Source of the DNA: an uncultured Pseudoxanthomonas sp.
Lineage (GTDB): Bacteria; Pseudomonadota; Gammaproteobacteria; Xanthomonadales; Xanthomonadaceae
NCBI RefSeq assembly: GCF_946886695.1
Contig: NZ_CAMPJD010000046.1
Location: 1 to 40,427 of the forward strand
Direction of reading: 5' to 3'
Length of the DNA stretch: 40,427 nt
How positions within the stretch are numbered: position 1 is the stretch's first letter; each line of letters starts with the position of its first letter. The translations under genes were made by a program, and so were the position numbers. This document shows positions 8,243-16,491 of this stretch, in pieces. The notes below the pieces were generated by a model. It was not told the DNA's origin. It saw only the letters and a list, made by a program, of their open reading frames with translations, and made no database searches.

Positions 8243-9316
8243 ATGGACAAATCGAGCAGGTCATTCCGGCGAAAAGGCGGCGCGATCACGATAGACGAGG
8301 TCGCGACCCACGCAGGTGTTTCTCCGATGACGGTGTCGCGCGTGATCAATGGCCATGGCGGGGTACGTGACGCTACTCGCGAACGCGTCATGCTGACAGT
8401 GCGCGAACTCGGGTACAGGCCCAATCTGGCGGCGAGTTCGCTCGCCGCGGCACAGCACACGTGCATAGCGCTGATCTACACCAATCCGAGCTCAAGTTAC
8501 TTGCGTGAACTGCTGGTGGGTGCCCTGCGCGGTTCGGCGCGTGCGGCGGCACAGTTGGTCATCGCGACCTGGGACACGCTGGATGCGGACAGCCAACGCA
8601 GCGCGGCGCGCGAGCTGACGAAAAGCGTGGCGGGCGTGATCCTGCCACCACCGCTGTGCGAGTCCAGGGCGATTGTCATGGAATTCATCAATGCCGACGT
8701 GCCCGTCGTCTCGATCGCCTCGGGCCGCTTCAGCGAAATGATCTCCTGCGTCCGCATCGATGACCATCGTGCCAGCCACGACATCACGGCACATCTGATC
8801 ACCCACGGACATGTGCGGATCGGCTATATCAAGGGCGATCCAAACCAGACTGCCAGCGCCCATCGTCTTCAGGGTTACCAGGATGCATTGGCAGAGGCAG
8901 GCCTGGCATACGACGAAGCACTCGTCCAGCCGGGCTACTTCACCTACCGCTCGGGCCTGGATGCGGCGGAAAGCCTGCTGGCGTTGCCCCAGCCACCTAC
9001 CGCGATTTTCGCCAGCAATGACGACATGGCCTCAGCCGTGGTCTCGGTCGCGCATCGCCGCGGCCTGGACGTGCCGCGGGACCTGTCCGTTGTCGGCTTC
9101 GACGATACGTCAGCGGCCACCATGGTCTGGCCGGAGCTCACGACCATCCATCAGCCGATCGCCTCCATGGCTGATGCCGCGATCGACATCCTGCAGCGGG
9201 AAATCCGGCGCCCCCACGCGTCCGCGCGGGGCGTCGTCAACCATATCGTCCCGCACAAGCTGGTGACACGCGCCTCTGTCGCGGTCAAACAGCCGGGAAG
9301 ATCCAAACGCCGGTAG
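8243..9316 (+). CDS. LacI-family transcriptional regulator (XylR-like)
   Basis: A 357-residue repressor of the LacI/GalR family. Its N-terminal helix-turn-helix at about residues 15-36 reads ITIDEVATHAGVSPMTVSRV followed by ING. A periplasmic-binding-protein-like sugar-sensing domain follows, with PTAIFASNDDMA and VVGFDDT typical of the family. The ATG at 8243 is preceded by GGAGGAGA. It is divergent to the receptor, and the palindrome at 7948-7961 is the obvious binding site. In Xanthomonas a LacI-type XylR beside a similar receptor and tryptophan-halogenase-like genes recognises TGGTAGCGCTAACA, so a xylan or xylose regulator is the best guess. The effector is not known from sequence. The 198 bases after it (to 9514) hold only a weak GCCGCC/GGCGGC hairpin at 9354-9371. 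Confidence 0.88.
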   Translation: MDKSSRSFRRKGGAITIDEVATHAGVSPMTVSRVINGHGGVRDATRERVMLTVRELGYRPNLAASSLAAAQHTCIALIYTNPSSSYLRELLVGALRGSARAAAQLVIATWDTLDADSQRSAARELTKSVAGVILPPPLCESRAIVMEFINADVPVVSIASGRFSEMISCVRIDDHRASHDITAHLITHGHVRIGYIKGDPNQTASAHRLQGYQDALAEAGLAYDEALVQPGYFTYRSGLDAAESLLALPQPPTAIFASNDDMASAVVSVAHRRGLDVPRDLSVVGFDDTSAATMVWPELTTIHQPIASMADAAIDILQREIRRPHASARGVVNHIVPHKLVTRASVAVKQPGRSKRR

Positions 9317-9514
9317 CGTGAGTGTTCGCCCGGGATGGATGCCGGAACCTTGCGCCGCCAGCGCAGGCGGCTACTCGCAGAGCGGGACGGCATTCCCGGC
9401 CGACGACGGCTGACACACGCGTACCGGTTGCTCTTGTCCAGCAGGCTTTGCATCGTTCCGGCGGCAAACTTCCTTGAATAGCGCCCTTGGCAGTCCGAGG
9501 AAACAGCCGTTCGC

Positions 9515-10324
9515 TCAAGCTGGTTCAAGCCGCCACGGATGGCTGTAGACCACGTGCCTGCTGCCACGAAGAAAGCCCACCAATGTCAGCCCGCACGTTC
9601 CTGCCAGGTCCACCGCCAACGCAGTTGGCGCCGACATCGCCGCCAACAGCGGCATGCCCGCGACTGCAGCCTTCGCCGCCATCTCGTAACTCGCGCGGCT
9701 GGTGATCAGTGCGAAGCCAGATCCAGCATCAACGCCTTCGCGTTGCATCACGCCGATCAGCTTGTCGAGCGCGTTGTGTCGTCCGACATCCTCTCGCACC
9801 AGCATCACCTTCCCGTCCGCCCTCGCCCATGCCGCCGCGTGTATCGCGCCGGTAGCCTCATTCAATGGCTGTCGCTGTTCGAGTTCCAACAATGCGGCAT
9901 GCAAGGCGGACGAGGCGATGGGACCTCCATGCCCGACGGACGCTGGCTGCTTGATGACGTCTTCCAGACTCCGGTTGCCGCAGATGCCACATCCGCTTCG
10001 CCCTGGCAGCCAGCGTTGATGGCCCGTGGCACGTGCAGGCAAAGGGTGGCGCGTGCGGAGGTCGAGCTGGATGCCTTCCAACAATGTCTGCACAGACATC
10101 GACACAAGCTCGTCGGCGGCAAGACCCAGCTCGGTCAGCGCAAATCCATACGCGAAGTCGTCCAGGTCGCACGGCGACACCATCATCACCGCCAGCGGTT
10201 CGCCGTTGCAGTGGATCGCCAGCGGGACTTCCTCCGCCAGCTGATCCTGCCGGACCGTCGACACGCCACCGGCAACATCGACGACCTCGCGCTCCGCCAC
10301 GCCTTCGATGCGTTCAGCCGGCAT
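9515..10324 (-). CDS. fdhD: Formate dehydrogenase accessory sulfurtransferase FdhD
   Basis: A 269-residue FdhD protein, which passes sulfur from a cysteine desulfurase to the molybdenum cofactor so that formate-dehydrogenase-type enzymes become active in the cytoplasm. The conserved GCGICG motif at residues 111-116 supplies the two sulfur-carrier cysteines C112 and C115. Other family blocks are REDVGRHNALDKLIG and ITSRASYEMAAKA. Its start overlaps the end of the molybdopterin oxidoreductase gene by 11 bases, so the two are co-transcribed and probably translationally coupled, with FdhD serving that enzyme. Confidence 0.95.
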   Translation of the reverse strand: MPAERIEGVAEREVVDVAGGVSTVRQDQLAEEVPLAIHCNGEPLAVMMVSPCDLDDFAYGFALTELGLAADELVSMSVQTLLEGIQLDLRTRHPLPARATGHQRWLPGRSGCGICGNRSLEDVIKQPASVGHGGPIASSALHAALLELEQRQPLNEATGAIHAAAWARADGKVMLVREDVGRHNALDKLIGVMQREGVDAGSGFALITSRASYEMAAKAAVAGMPLLAAMSAPTALAVDLAGTCGLTLVGFLRGSRHVVYSHPWRLEPA

Positions 10325-12623
10325 GGGTGTCCGGATCGCACAGCTTCCGCACGACGACGGGAATCGACTTGTAAGCCGGCGTCCCCGATTGCGGATCGTG
10401 GCTGTCCAGCGGCACCAGCCGGTTGCCTTCCGGGTAGTACATTGCCGCCGAACCGCGCGGCAGGTCGTACTCGACCGCGATGAAGCCTGAGACCGTGCGC
10501 GTCGCAGCGCCCTCGCCCGGCATCCGCGATGCCACCTCGATCCTGTCGCCCTGCTCCAGGCCGCGCGATCGCATGTCCTCGCGATTCAGGAACACCACAT
10601 CACGCCGGCCACTGACGCCCCGGTAGCGATCATCGAAACCGTAGATCGTGGTGTTGTACTGATCGTGCGAACGGATCGTCGTCAGCGTCAGCAGTTCGCG
10701 CCGGTCGATGCCCGGATCTTCGTCGAGGCCGGGGGCGACCAGGAAGCGCGCCTTCCTGCCGGGGCCCCAGTCGCGTTCGGACGCGCCGATGTACAGGCGG
10801 AATCCACCCGGCTCGCGCACGCGGCGATTGAAGTCCTTGAAGATGGGGAACACCGCTTCGATGTCGTCGCGGATGCGGTCGTAGTCGGCGACCAGCGCGT
10901 CCCAGTCCACCTTGGTCTGCGGCAGCGTGGCCTTGGCGATGCCCGCGACGATGGCGGGCTCGGACAGCAGATGCCCGGATGCCGGCGACAATCCTCCCTG
11001 CGACGCGTGCACCATCGACATCGAATCCTCCACCGTCACCGACTGCGGCCCGCTGACCTGCACATCACGTTCTGTGCGACCGAGACAGGGCAGCAGAAAG
11101 GCCTGCTTGGCAGGGATCAGGTGCGAACGATTCAACTTGGTGGCGATATGCACGGCCAGGTCCAGGTTGCGCATCGCGGGGATCGTCGTGTCCGGGTCGG
11201 GCATGGCCACGGCGAGGTTGCCGCCCATGCAGACGAGCACACGCGAACGTCCATCGCGAATGGCCCGTACCGCTTCCACCGCGTCATGTCCGTGCGTGAG
11301 CGGGAACTCGAACCCGTAGGTCCGCTTGATCGCATCGACCAGCGCCTGCGTGGGCTTCTCGGTGATGCCGACCGTACGGTCGCCCTGCACATTGGAATGG
11401 CCGCGGATCGGTGCGATGCCGGCGCCAGGCTTGCCGATGTTTCCGCGCAGCAGCATCAGATTGGCCATCTGCTGCACGTTCTGCGTACCGCGCCGGTGCT
11501 GGGTCATGCCCATGCCGTAGCAGAGGATCACGCGCTGGGCCGTGGCATAGAGACGCGCGGCGTCGGCTATGTCTTCGCGCGACAGGCCGGAGTGTTCGAC
11601 GATGTCGTCCCAGGTCGTGCGCGCCAGGTCCTCGCGCAAGGCATCCAGTCCCTCGGTGTGCTCGGCGATGAAGGCGTGGTCGAGCACCCCTTGCCCGCCT
11701 GCAGCGAGATCCGCCACATCGGCATCCAGGAGCCACTTCATCATGCCTTTCAGCAGCGCGATGTCACCGCCGATCTTGACCTGGTAGTAGGTCTGTGCGA
11801 TCGGCGTGGCGGTGTTGGTGAGCATCTCCGCCGGATGCTGTGGCGAGGTGAAGCGTTCCAGTCCGCGTTCGCGCAGCGGATTCACCGCCACGATGGGTAC
11901 GCCACGCCTAGACACCTCGCGCAACGTCGACAGCATGCGCGGATGGTTGGTGCCGGGGTTGTGGCCGAAGCTGAAAAGGAGGTCGCAGTACTCGAAATCG
12001 TCCAGCGTCACCGTGCCTTTGCCCACGCCGATGGATGCGGGCAAACCGACGCTGGTCGCCTCGTGGCACATGTTCGAACAATCGGGGAAGTTGTTGGTGC
12101 CGTATTCGCGCACCATCAGCTGGTAGAGGAAGGCGGCTTCGTTCGATGTGCGACCGGAGGTGTAGAACTCGGCCATGTCGGGATACGGCAAGGCTTGCAG
12201 CGCTTGGCCGATGCGCGCGAATGCTTCGTCCCAGCTGATCGGCACATAGCGATCCGCATCAGCATCGTAGGCCATCGGATGCGTCAGCCGGCCTTCGTCC
12301 TCCAGCGCGTGGTCACTCCATTCCCACAGCTCGGACAGGGTGCGCTGCGCGAAGAACTCCGGTGTCGCGCGCTTGCCCGTGGCCTCCCACGACACCGCCT
12401 TGGCGCCGTTCTCGCAGAACTCGAAGGACGACGTGTGGCGCGGATCGGGCCACGCACAGCCGGGGCAGTCGAAGCCGGCGGGCTGGTTGACGCGACGCAA
12501 CGCCGAGGTCTCGCGGCCGACGGCCATCTGGCTCTTCACCGCGCGCGCGACGGCAGCCAGGGCCCCCCACCCGCCCGCCGCGCCCTCGTAGTCGTCGATG
12601 CCCGGGACCTTGCGCTCACTCAT
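10314..12623 (-). CDS. FdhF/YdeP-type molybdopterin oxidoreductase
   Basis: A 769-residue molybdopterin enzyme of the YdeP group (oxidoreductase alpha subunit, related to formate dehydrogenase H). The N terminus has CPGC (C53, C56) and a further Cys at 70, suggesting an unusual iron-sulfur site with fewer cysteines than the four in FdhF. C186 in SNMCHEAT aligns by my reading with the selenocysteine position of FdhF and is the likely molybdenum ligand. Blocks such as FSFGHNPGTNHPRM and the C-terminal molydopterin-binding domain follow. Length matches YdeP (about 760 residues). I used the ATG at 12623 (MSERKVPGIDDYEGAAGGWG). The physiological substrate of YdeP proteins is not established; formate oxidation is possible but unproven. 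Confidence 0.88.
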   Translation of the reverse strand: MSERKVPGIDDYEGAAGGWGALAAVARAVKSQMAVGRETSALRRVNQPAGFDCPGCAWPDPRHTSSFEFCENGAKAVSWEATGKRATPEFFAQRTLSELWEWSDHALEDEGRLTHPMAYDADADRYVPISWDEAFARIGQALQALPYPDMAEFYTSGRTSNEAAFLYQLMVREYGTNNFPDCSNMCHEATSVGLPASIGVGKGTVTLDDFEYCDLLFSFGHNPGTNHPRMLSTLREVSRRGVPIVAVNPLRERGLERFTSPQHPAEMLTNTATPIAQTYYQVKIGGDIALLKGMMKWLLDADVADLAAGGQGVLDHAFIAEHTEGLDALREDLARTTWDDIVEHSGLSREDIADAARLYATAQRVILCYGMGMTQHRRGTQNVQQMANLMLLRGNIGKPGAGIAPIRGHSNVQGDRTVGITEKPTQALVDAIKRTYGFEFPLTHGHDAVEAVRAIRDGRSRVLVCMGGNLAVAMPDPDTTIPAMRNLDLAVHIATKLNRSHLIPAKQAFLLPCLGRTERDVQVSGPQSVTVEDSMSMVHASQGGLSPASGHLLSEPAIVAGIAKATLPQTKVDWDALVADYDRIRDDIEAVFPIFKDFNRRVREPGGFRLYIGASERDWGPGRKARFLVAPGLDEDPGIDRRELLTLTTIRSHDQYNTTIYGFDDRYRGVSGRRDVVFLNREDMRSRGLEQGDRIEVASRMPGEGAATRTVSGFIAVEYDLPRGSAAMYYPEGNRLVPLDSHDPQSGTPAYKSIPVVVRKLCDPDTHAG

Positions 12624-12794
12624 CGAAGAACCTGCCCTTGTCGTGCCGCAGACGCACCTAGGCAGGATACCCGATGGAATGACGCGACATGGACATGGCG
12701 CACCCACAGCGCGTGATGAAGGCGTGTGAAACGGACGCTCAGCATCGGGTTGCTAGCATGCAAGGCATTCCCTCTCCGGTACCGCGCGCGCCCT

Positions 12795-14054
12795 GTGTTC
12801 CGCATCCTGCTTCCCCTCACCGCCCTGCTCGCCAGCATCGCGCTGCTACTGGGTGGCAACGGACTGTTGGGCACGCTGCTGGCCGTGCGCAGCCAGGTGG
12901 AAGGTTGGGGCGAGCGCACGACCGGGCTTGTGATGTCGGGGTATTTCGTCGGCTTCTTCCTGGGCACGTTCACAGCGCCACCACTGATCCGGCGCGTGGG
13001 CCACATCCGCGCATTCGCATTCCACGCCGCACTCGCGGCGGCCGCTGTGCTGGTCTATCCACTGTGGATGGAACCGGTTGGCTGGATGCTGTTGCGCGTG
13101 GTCACCGGAATGGCGCTGGTCGGGTTGTGCACGGTAATCGAGAGCTGGTTGAACGCACAGGCCGCGCCGGAACATCGCAGCCGTGTGTTCGGGGTGTACA
13201 TGGTGGTGTCCCTGCTGGCCTTGGCCGCGGGCCAGTTGCTGCTGGACCTGCAGCCGCCGCGCAGCCCGGTACTGTTCAGCGTGGTGGCGATCCTGTTCGC
13301 GTTGGCCATCCTGCCCGTCAGCGCCACGCGACTGACGCCGCCAGCGATGACCGTGGCACCGAAAGTCCATCTGCTGCAGATCTGCCGCGCCGCACCGAGT
13401 GCGGCGGCCGGCGCGCTGCTCGCGGGCCTCGCGCTGGGTGCGTTCTGGGGCATGGGGGCGGTGTATGCAGCGTCGCTTGGGCTGGATCGTGCCGGCATCG
13501 GTACGTTCATGGCGGCAACCATCATTGGCGGTGCCGCACTGCAACTGCCGATCGGCCGTCTGTCCGACCGGGGCGACAGGCGCAGCACGCTGGCGCTGGT
13601 GGCGGCATGCGGCGCCGCGACGGCACTGGTGGCGCTGCGCTTCGACCCGCAATCGCATGCCGGGGCGCACGCACTGTTCTTCCTGTTCGGCGGCCTGGCG
13701 TTCGCGCTTTATCCGCTGGCGGTCGCGCACCTGCTTGACCGGCTGCCGGCCGATCAACTGCTGGCCGGATGCAGCGCGTTGCTGTTGCTGAACGGTGTCG
13801 GCGCCGCCATCGGGCCTGCCGCGGCTGGCGTACTGATGCAGGCGTTCGGCCCGGTGGCGCTGCCGCTGTTCTTCGCGGCCACGCTGGCGCTGCTGGCGCT
13901 GCTGGCAGGCGGACGGCGTCTGTTCAAAGCGCGCCGGCTGCTGCACCCGGCGCGCTTCCACCCCATGTTGCGCACCACGCCTGCAGCGCTGGAAATGCTG
14001 CCGGAGATTCCGGATGCGCCCGAGGCAGCGGGTCATGATTCTCGGGTGAATTGA
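12795..14054 (+). CDS. MFS transporter
   Basis: A 419-residue major facilitator superfamily permease with about twelve hydrophobic helices. The loop between helices 2 and 3 has PPLIRRVGHIRAF, a degenerate form of the MFS motif, and the second half has GRLSDRGDRRSTL, a clear one. The protein resembles the YcaD group; its substrate is unknown. The start is uncertain. I prefer the GTG at 12795 (FRILLPLTALLASIALLLGG follows), which places the first helix at the N terminus. Another GTG at 12726 would add 23 residues, and a TAGCAT box at 12754-12759 could be a -10. The stop codon lies inside the FNR box of hemN. Confidence 0.85.
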   Translation: MFRILLPLTALLASIALLLGGNGLLGTLLAVRSQVEGWGERTTGLVMSGYFVGFFLGTFTAPPLIRRVGHIRAFAFHAALAAAAVLVYPLWMEPVGWMLLRVVTGMALVGLCTVIESWLNAQAAPEHRSRVFGVYMVVSLLALAAGQLLLDLQPPRSPVLFSVVAILFALAILPVSATRLTPPAMTVAPKVHLLQICRAAPSAAAGALLAGLALGAFWGMGAVYAASLGLDRAGIGTFMAATIIGGAALQLPIGRLSDRGDRRSTLALVAACGAATALVALRFDPQSHAGAHALFFLFGGLAFALYPLAVAHLLDRLPADQLLAGCSALLLLNGVGAAIGPAAAGVLMQAFGPVALPLFFAATLALLALLAGGRRLFKARRLLHPARFHPMLRTTPAALEMLPEIPDAPEAAGHDSRVN

Positions 14055-14064
14055 TCCCGATCAA
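14051..14064 (+). promoter_or_regulatory. FNR/ANR box upstream of hemN
   Basis: TTGATCCCGATCAA is a perfect match to the FNR consensus TTGAT-N4-ATCAA. It overlaps the last codons of the MFS gene. Its centre (14057.5) is 41.5 bases upstream of 14099, the class II activator distance, if transcription starts just before the hemN ATG at 14100. Confidence 0.9.
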
Positions 14065-14086
14065 TGCGGCGCCGGACGGCGGCCCT

Positions 14087-14092
14087 TAGCCT
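14087..14092 (+). promoter_or_regulatory. Candidate -10 box of the FNR-dependent hemN promoter
   Basis: TAGCCT keeps the key T, A and final T of TATAAT and lies 22 bases after the FNR box, as expected for a class II FNR promoter with a poor -10. Transcription would begin near 14099, one base before the ATG, giving a leaderless or almost leaderless mRNA. Confidence 0.5.
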
Positions 14093-14099
14093 GTGCGCC

Positions 14100-15506
14100 A
14101 TGGGCATCGTCTCCCCTTCCCCGCTGTTCGATGCGGACCTGCTGCGGCGCTACGACACGCCGGGGCCGCGCTATACCTCGTACCCGACGGCACCGCAGTT
14201 CAGCGCCCGCTTCGGCGCGGATCAGCTTCGCGAGCATGCCAGTGCGACCAACCGGCAGGACCACGCGCGCCCGCTGTCGCTGTACGTGCATGTTCCGTTC
14301 TGCACCAGCCCGTGCTTCTACTGCGGCTGCAACCGGGTGATCACGCGCGACAAGGCGCGTGGCGAGCTTTACCTGGACTACCTGTACCGCGAGATTGCGC
14401 GGATGGCGCCACTGTTCGACAGCGGTCGCCCGGTGGTGCAACTGCATTTCGGCGGCGGCACGCCGAACTTCCTGTCCCCGTTGCAGATCGCCGATTGCGT
14501 GGCGGAGCTGCGCAGCCAGTTCAGCTTCGCCGCGACCGGCACGATGGACTTCTCCATAGAGTTGGACCCCCGCTTCGTCACGCCTGCGGATATCGGCGAG
14601 CTGGCGCGGGTCGGGTTCAATCGTGCCAGCCTGGGGGTGCAGGATTTCGATCCTGCGGTGCAGAAGGCGGTCAACCGCGTGCAGGGCGTCGAGGAAACGC
14701 TGGCCATCGTGGCCGCGTGCCGCGAGCACGGCATGCGGTCGGTCAACATCGATCTGATCTACGGCCTGCCGAAGCAGACGCGCGAAGGCTTCGAGCGCAC
14801 GCTGGACATCGTGGTCGACGCACGGCCGGACCGCATCGCGGTATACAGCTATGCCCACCTGCCGCAGCTGTTCAAGCCGCAACAGCGCATCGCGCTGGAA
14901 GACCTCCCTGATCGGGAAGCCAAGCTCACGTTGCTGCAGTGCGCGATAGAACGCCTGGTCGCTGCCGGCTATGTCTACATCGGCATGGACCATTTCGCGC
15001 TGCCCGGCGACGAACTGGCACGCGCGCAGGAACGCGGCGACCTGCATCGCAACTTCATGGGCTACACCACGCATGCCGAGAGCGACCTGATCGGCCTGGG
15101 CGTCAGTGCGATCAGCCACATCGGCGACAGTTTCAGCCAGAATCCCCGTGATATCGCCAGCTGGGAACGCGCCATCGACGACGGACGGATGCCGGTCTGG
15201 CGTGGCATGCCGCTGGACCGCGACGACGTGCTGCGGGCCGAGGTCATCCAGGAACTGATGTGCCATGGGCGACTGGACTACGCTCGCATCGGAAAGCGCT
15301 TCGGCATCGACTTCACCGACTATTTCGCCGATGCCCTGCCCCGTCTGCAGGCCCTCGCCGACGATGGCCTGCTGGCCTTCACGCGGGTGGGTTTCCAGGC
15401 CACGCCGAAGGGCCGGCTGCTGTTGCGGGTGATCGCGATGTGCTTCGACCGCTACCTGCCGGCGGCGCCTGCGGCGGACGCACCCCGTTTTTCACGCACG
15501 ATCTGA
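14100..15506 (+). CDS. hemN: Oxygen-independent coproporphyrinogen III oxidase HemN
   Basis: A 468-residue radical-SAM enzyme that decarboxylates coproporphyrinogen III to protoporphyrinogen IX without oxygen in haem synthesis. The cluster-binding motif is C68-TSP-C72-FY-C75, followed by a further Cys at 77 as in HemN. LHFGGGTPNFL and the N-terminal RYDTPGPRYTSYPTA are characteristic. Length is close to E. coli HemN (457). I chose the ATG at 14100 because homologues begin shortly before this RYDTPGPRYTSYPTA block and the FNR-promoter geometry points to it. The perfect FNR box upstream indicates induction under low oxygen. The C-terminal HemN domain is complete. Confidence 0.95.
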   Translation: MGIVSPSPLFDADLLRRYDTPGPRYTSYPTAPQFSARFGADQLREHASATNRQDHARPLSLYVHVPFCTSPCFYCGCNRVITRDKARGELYLDYLYREIARMAPLFDSGRPVVQLHFGGGTPNFLSPLQIADCVAELRSQFSFAATGTMDFSIELDPRFVTPADIGELARVGFNRASLGVQDFDPAVQKAVNRVQGVEETLAIVAACREHGMRSVNIDLIYGLPKQTREGFERTLDIVVDARPDRIAVYSYAHLPQLFKPQQRIALEDLPDREAKLTLLQCAIERLVAAGYVYIGMDHFALPGDELARAQERGDLHRNFMGYTTHAESDLIGLGVSAISHIGDSFSQNPRDIASWERAIDDGRMPVWRGMPLDRDDVLRAEVIQELMCHGRLDYARIGKRFGIDFTDYFADALPRLQALADDGLLAFTRVGFQATPKGRLLLRVIAMCFDRYLPAAPAADAPRFSRTI

Positions 15507-15516
15507 CGGCACACTC

Positions 15517-15951
15517 TCAGCGGCAGGCATTGTTGACGCCGTCGTCCAGTTTGCGGCTCGCCGCGAAGTCGCGCTTCAGTCCCAGTCGCGCGTAGGCTTG
15601 GTCGCGGGCCTTCTTCGCACGCTCGCAGGCGGCGGCATTGCGATGCATCGAGATCACCGCGCCCTGCGTCGAGGTCTTCTGACGGCGTGCTGCCGTACGT
15701 GCGCGCGGACGGGAACTGTCCGTCGCTGGCACCGAGGATGTCGCGGGCGCGGCGGGAGCCGGGGGATCCGGCGGATAGTCGCGTACCCATTCCGTGCGTT
15801 GCGTCGATGGACACGGCGTGGCCTGGTAATGCGGCTGTCCGTCCGCGCCCCGGCACTTGTGGATGGGGTCGCTGCCCCAGGTGGACGAGCCACCGGCGAT
15901 GAGGATGCAGGCCAGCACGATGCGCCATGCGCACGACGAAGACCGGGACAT
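15517..15951 (-). CDS. DUF4124-like secreted protein
   Basis: A 144-residue protein with a signal peptide (MSRSSSCAWRIVLACILIAGG) and then IHKCRGADGQPHYQATPC, the usual form of the DUF4124 domain, with two cysteines that could form a disulfide in the periplasm. A proline/alanine-rich linker (about residues 60-90) leads to a charged C-terminal helix with ERAKKARDQAYARLGL and a final Cys. The family is common in Xanthomonadaceae and has no assigned function. The ATG at 15951 has GGAG ten bases upstream. The gene converges with hemN across only ten bases and no terminator is visible there. Confidence 0.8.
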   Translation of the reverse strand: MSRSSSCAWRIVLACILIAGGSSTWGSDPIHKCRGADGQPHYQATPCPSTQRTEWVRDYPPDPPAPAAPATSSVPATDSSRPRARTAARRQKTSTQGAVISMHRNAAACERAKKARDQAYARLGLKRDFAASRKLDDGVNNACR

Positions 15952-16106
15952 GGCAGGCTCCTGCGGGTGGGAACCTGCAGCATCCGCCGGTGCGCAATGC
16001 CGGGGGATCGGCCCATGTCGCGTCGTTCCGTCGGATTTTCCCCATGTTCACCGCGCCATAACCGGCCACCATGCGAGAACGAGGCTCCACTTCCTGGAGA
16101 TGCGCG

Positions 16107-16481
16107 ATGACCTCGGTCTATCTGTACCTCAATGCGATGGCCTACCTGTTGCTCGCGGGCTGGTGCACGCTGGCGCCGGCGCGCACCGCCGCGGCGGTGG
16201 GCTACGCCACGCTCAGCCGGTCCGGGCAGACGGAATACCTGACGATCTACGGCGGCCTGCAACTGGGCCTGGCGTTCCTGTTCGCGTGGTTCGCCTGGAC
16301 CCAGCAGATGCGCACGGGGCTGGTGCTGGCGATGGCGCTGTACGTGCCCATCGTGCTTTACCGCAGCGTCGCGCTGCTGCGCTGGTGGCCGGTGGAACCC
16401 ACCACCCTTGCACTGGCGGTGACCGAGTGGCTGATGCTGGCGGCGGCCGTGTGGCTGTGGTGGCAGGGCCGCGCCGGCTGA
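16107..16481 (+). CDS. Small four-helix membrane protein of unknown function
   Basis: A 124-residue protein with about four hydrophobic segments: residues 4-22, 44-62, 68-88 and 99-118. The first loop has APARTAAAVGYATLSRSGQTEYLTIYGG, written here only to position 45 or so; Gly-Gly-Leu-Gln follows. The pattern recalls the DUF4345 family of small inner-membrane proteins, but I am not sure of the family. The ATG at 16107 has GGAG eight bases upstream. It is divergent from the DUF4124-like gene (155 bases between) and converges with the beta-barrel gene across ten bases. Confidence 0.7.
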   Translation: MTSVYLYLNAMAYLLLAGWCTLAPARTAAAVGYATLSRSGQTEYLTIYGGLQLGLAFLFAWFAWTQQMRTGLVLAMALYVPIVLYRSVALLRWWPVEPTTLALAVTEWLMLAAAVWLWWQGRAG

Positions 16482-16491
16482 CGGGGGGTGA

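Noticed and set aside
9354..9371. Hairpin GCCGCC-AGCGCA-GGCGGC after the lacI-type gene as a terminator
   Set aside because: The stem has only six pairs and no T-run on either strand.
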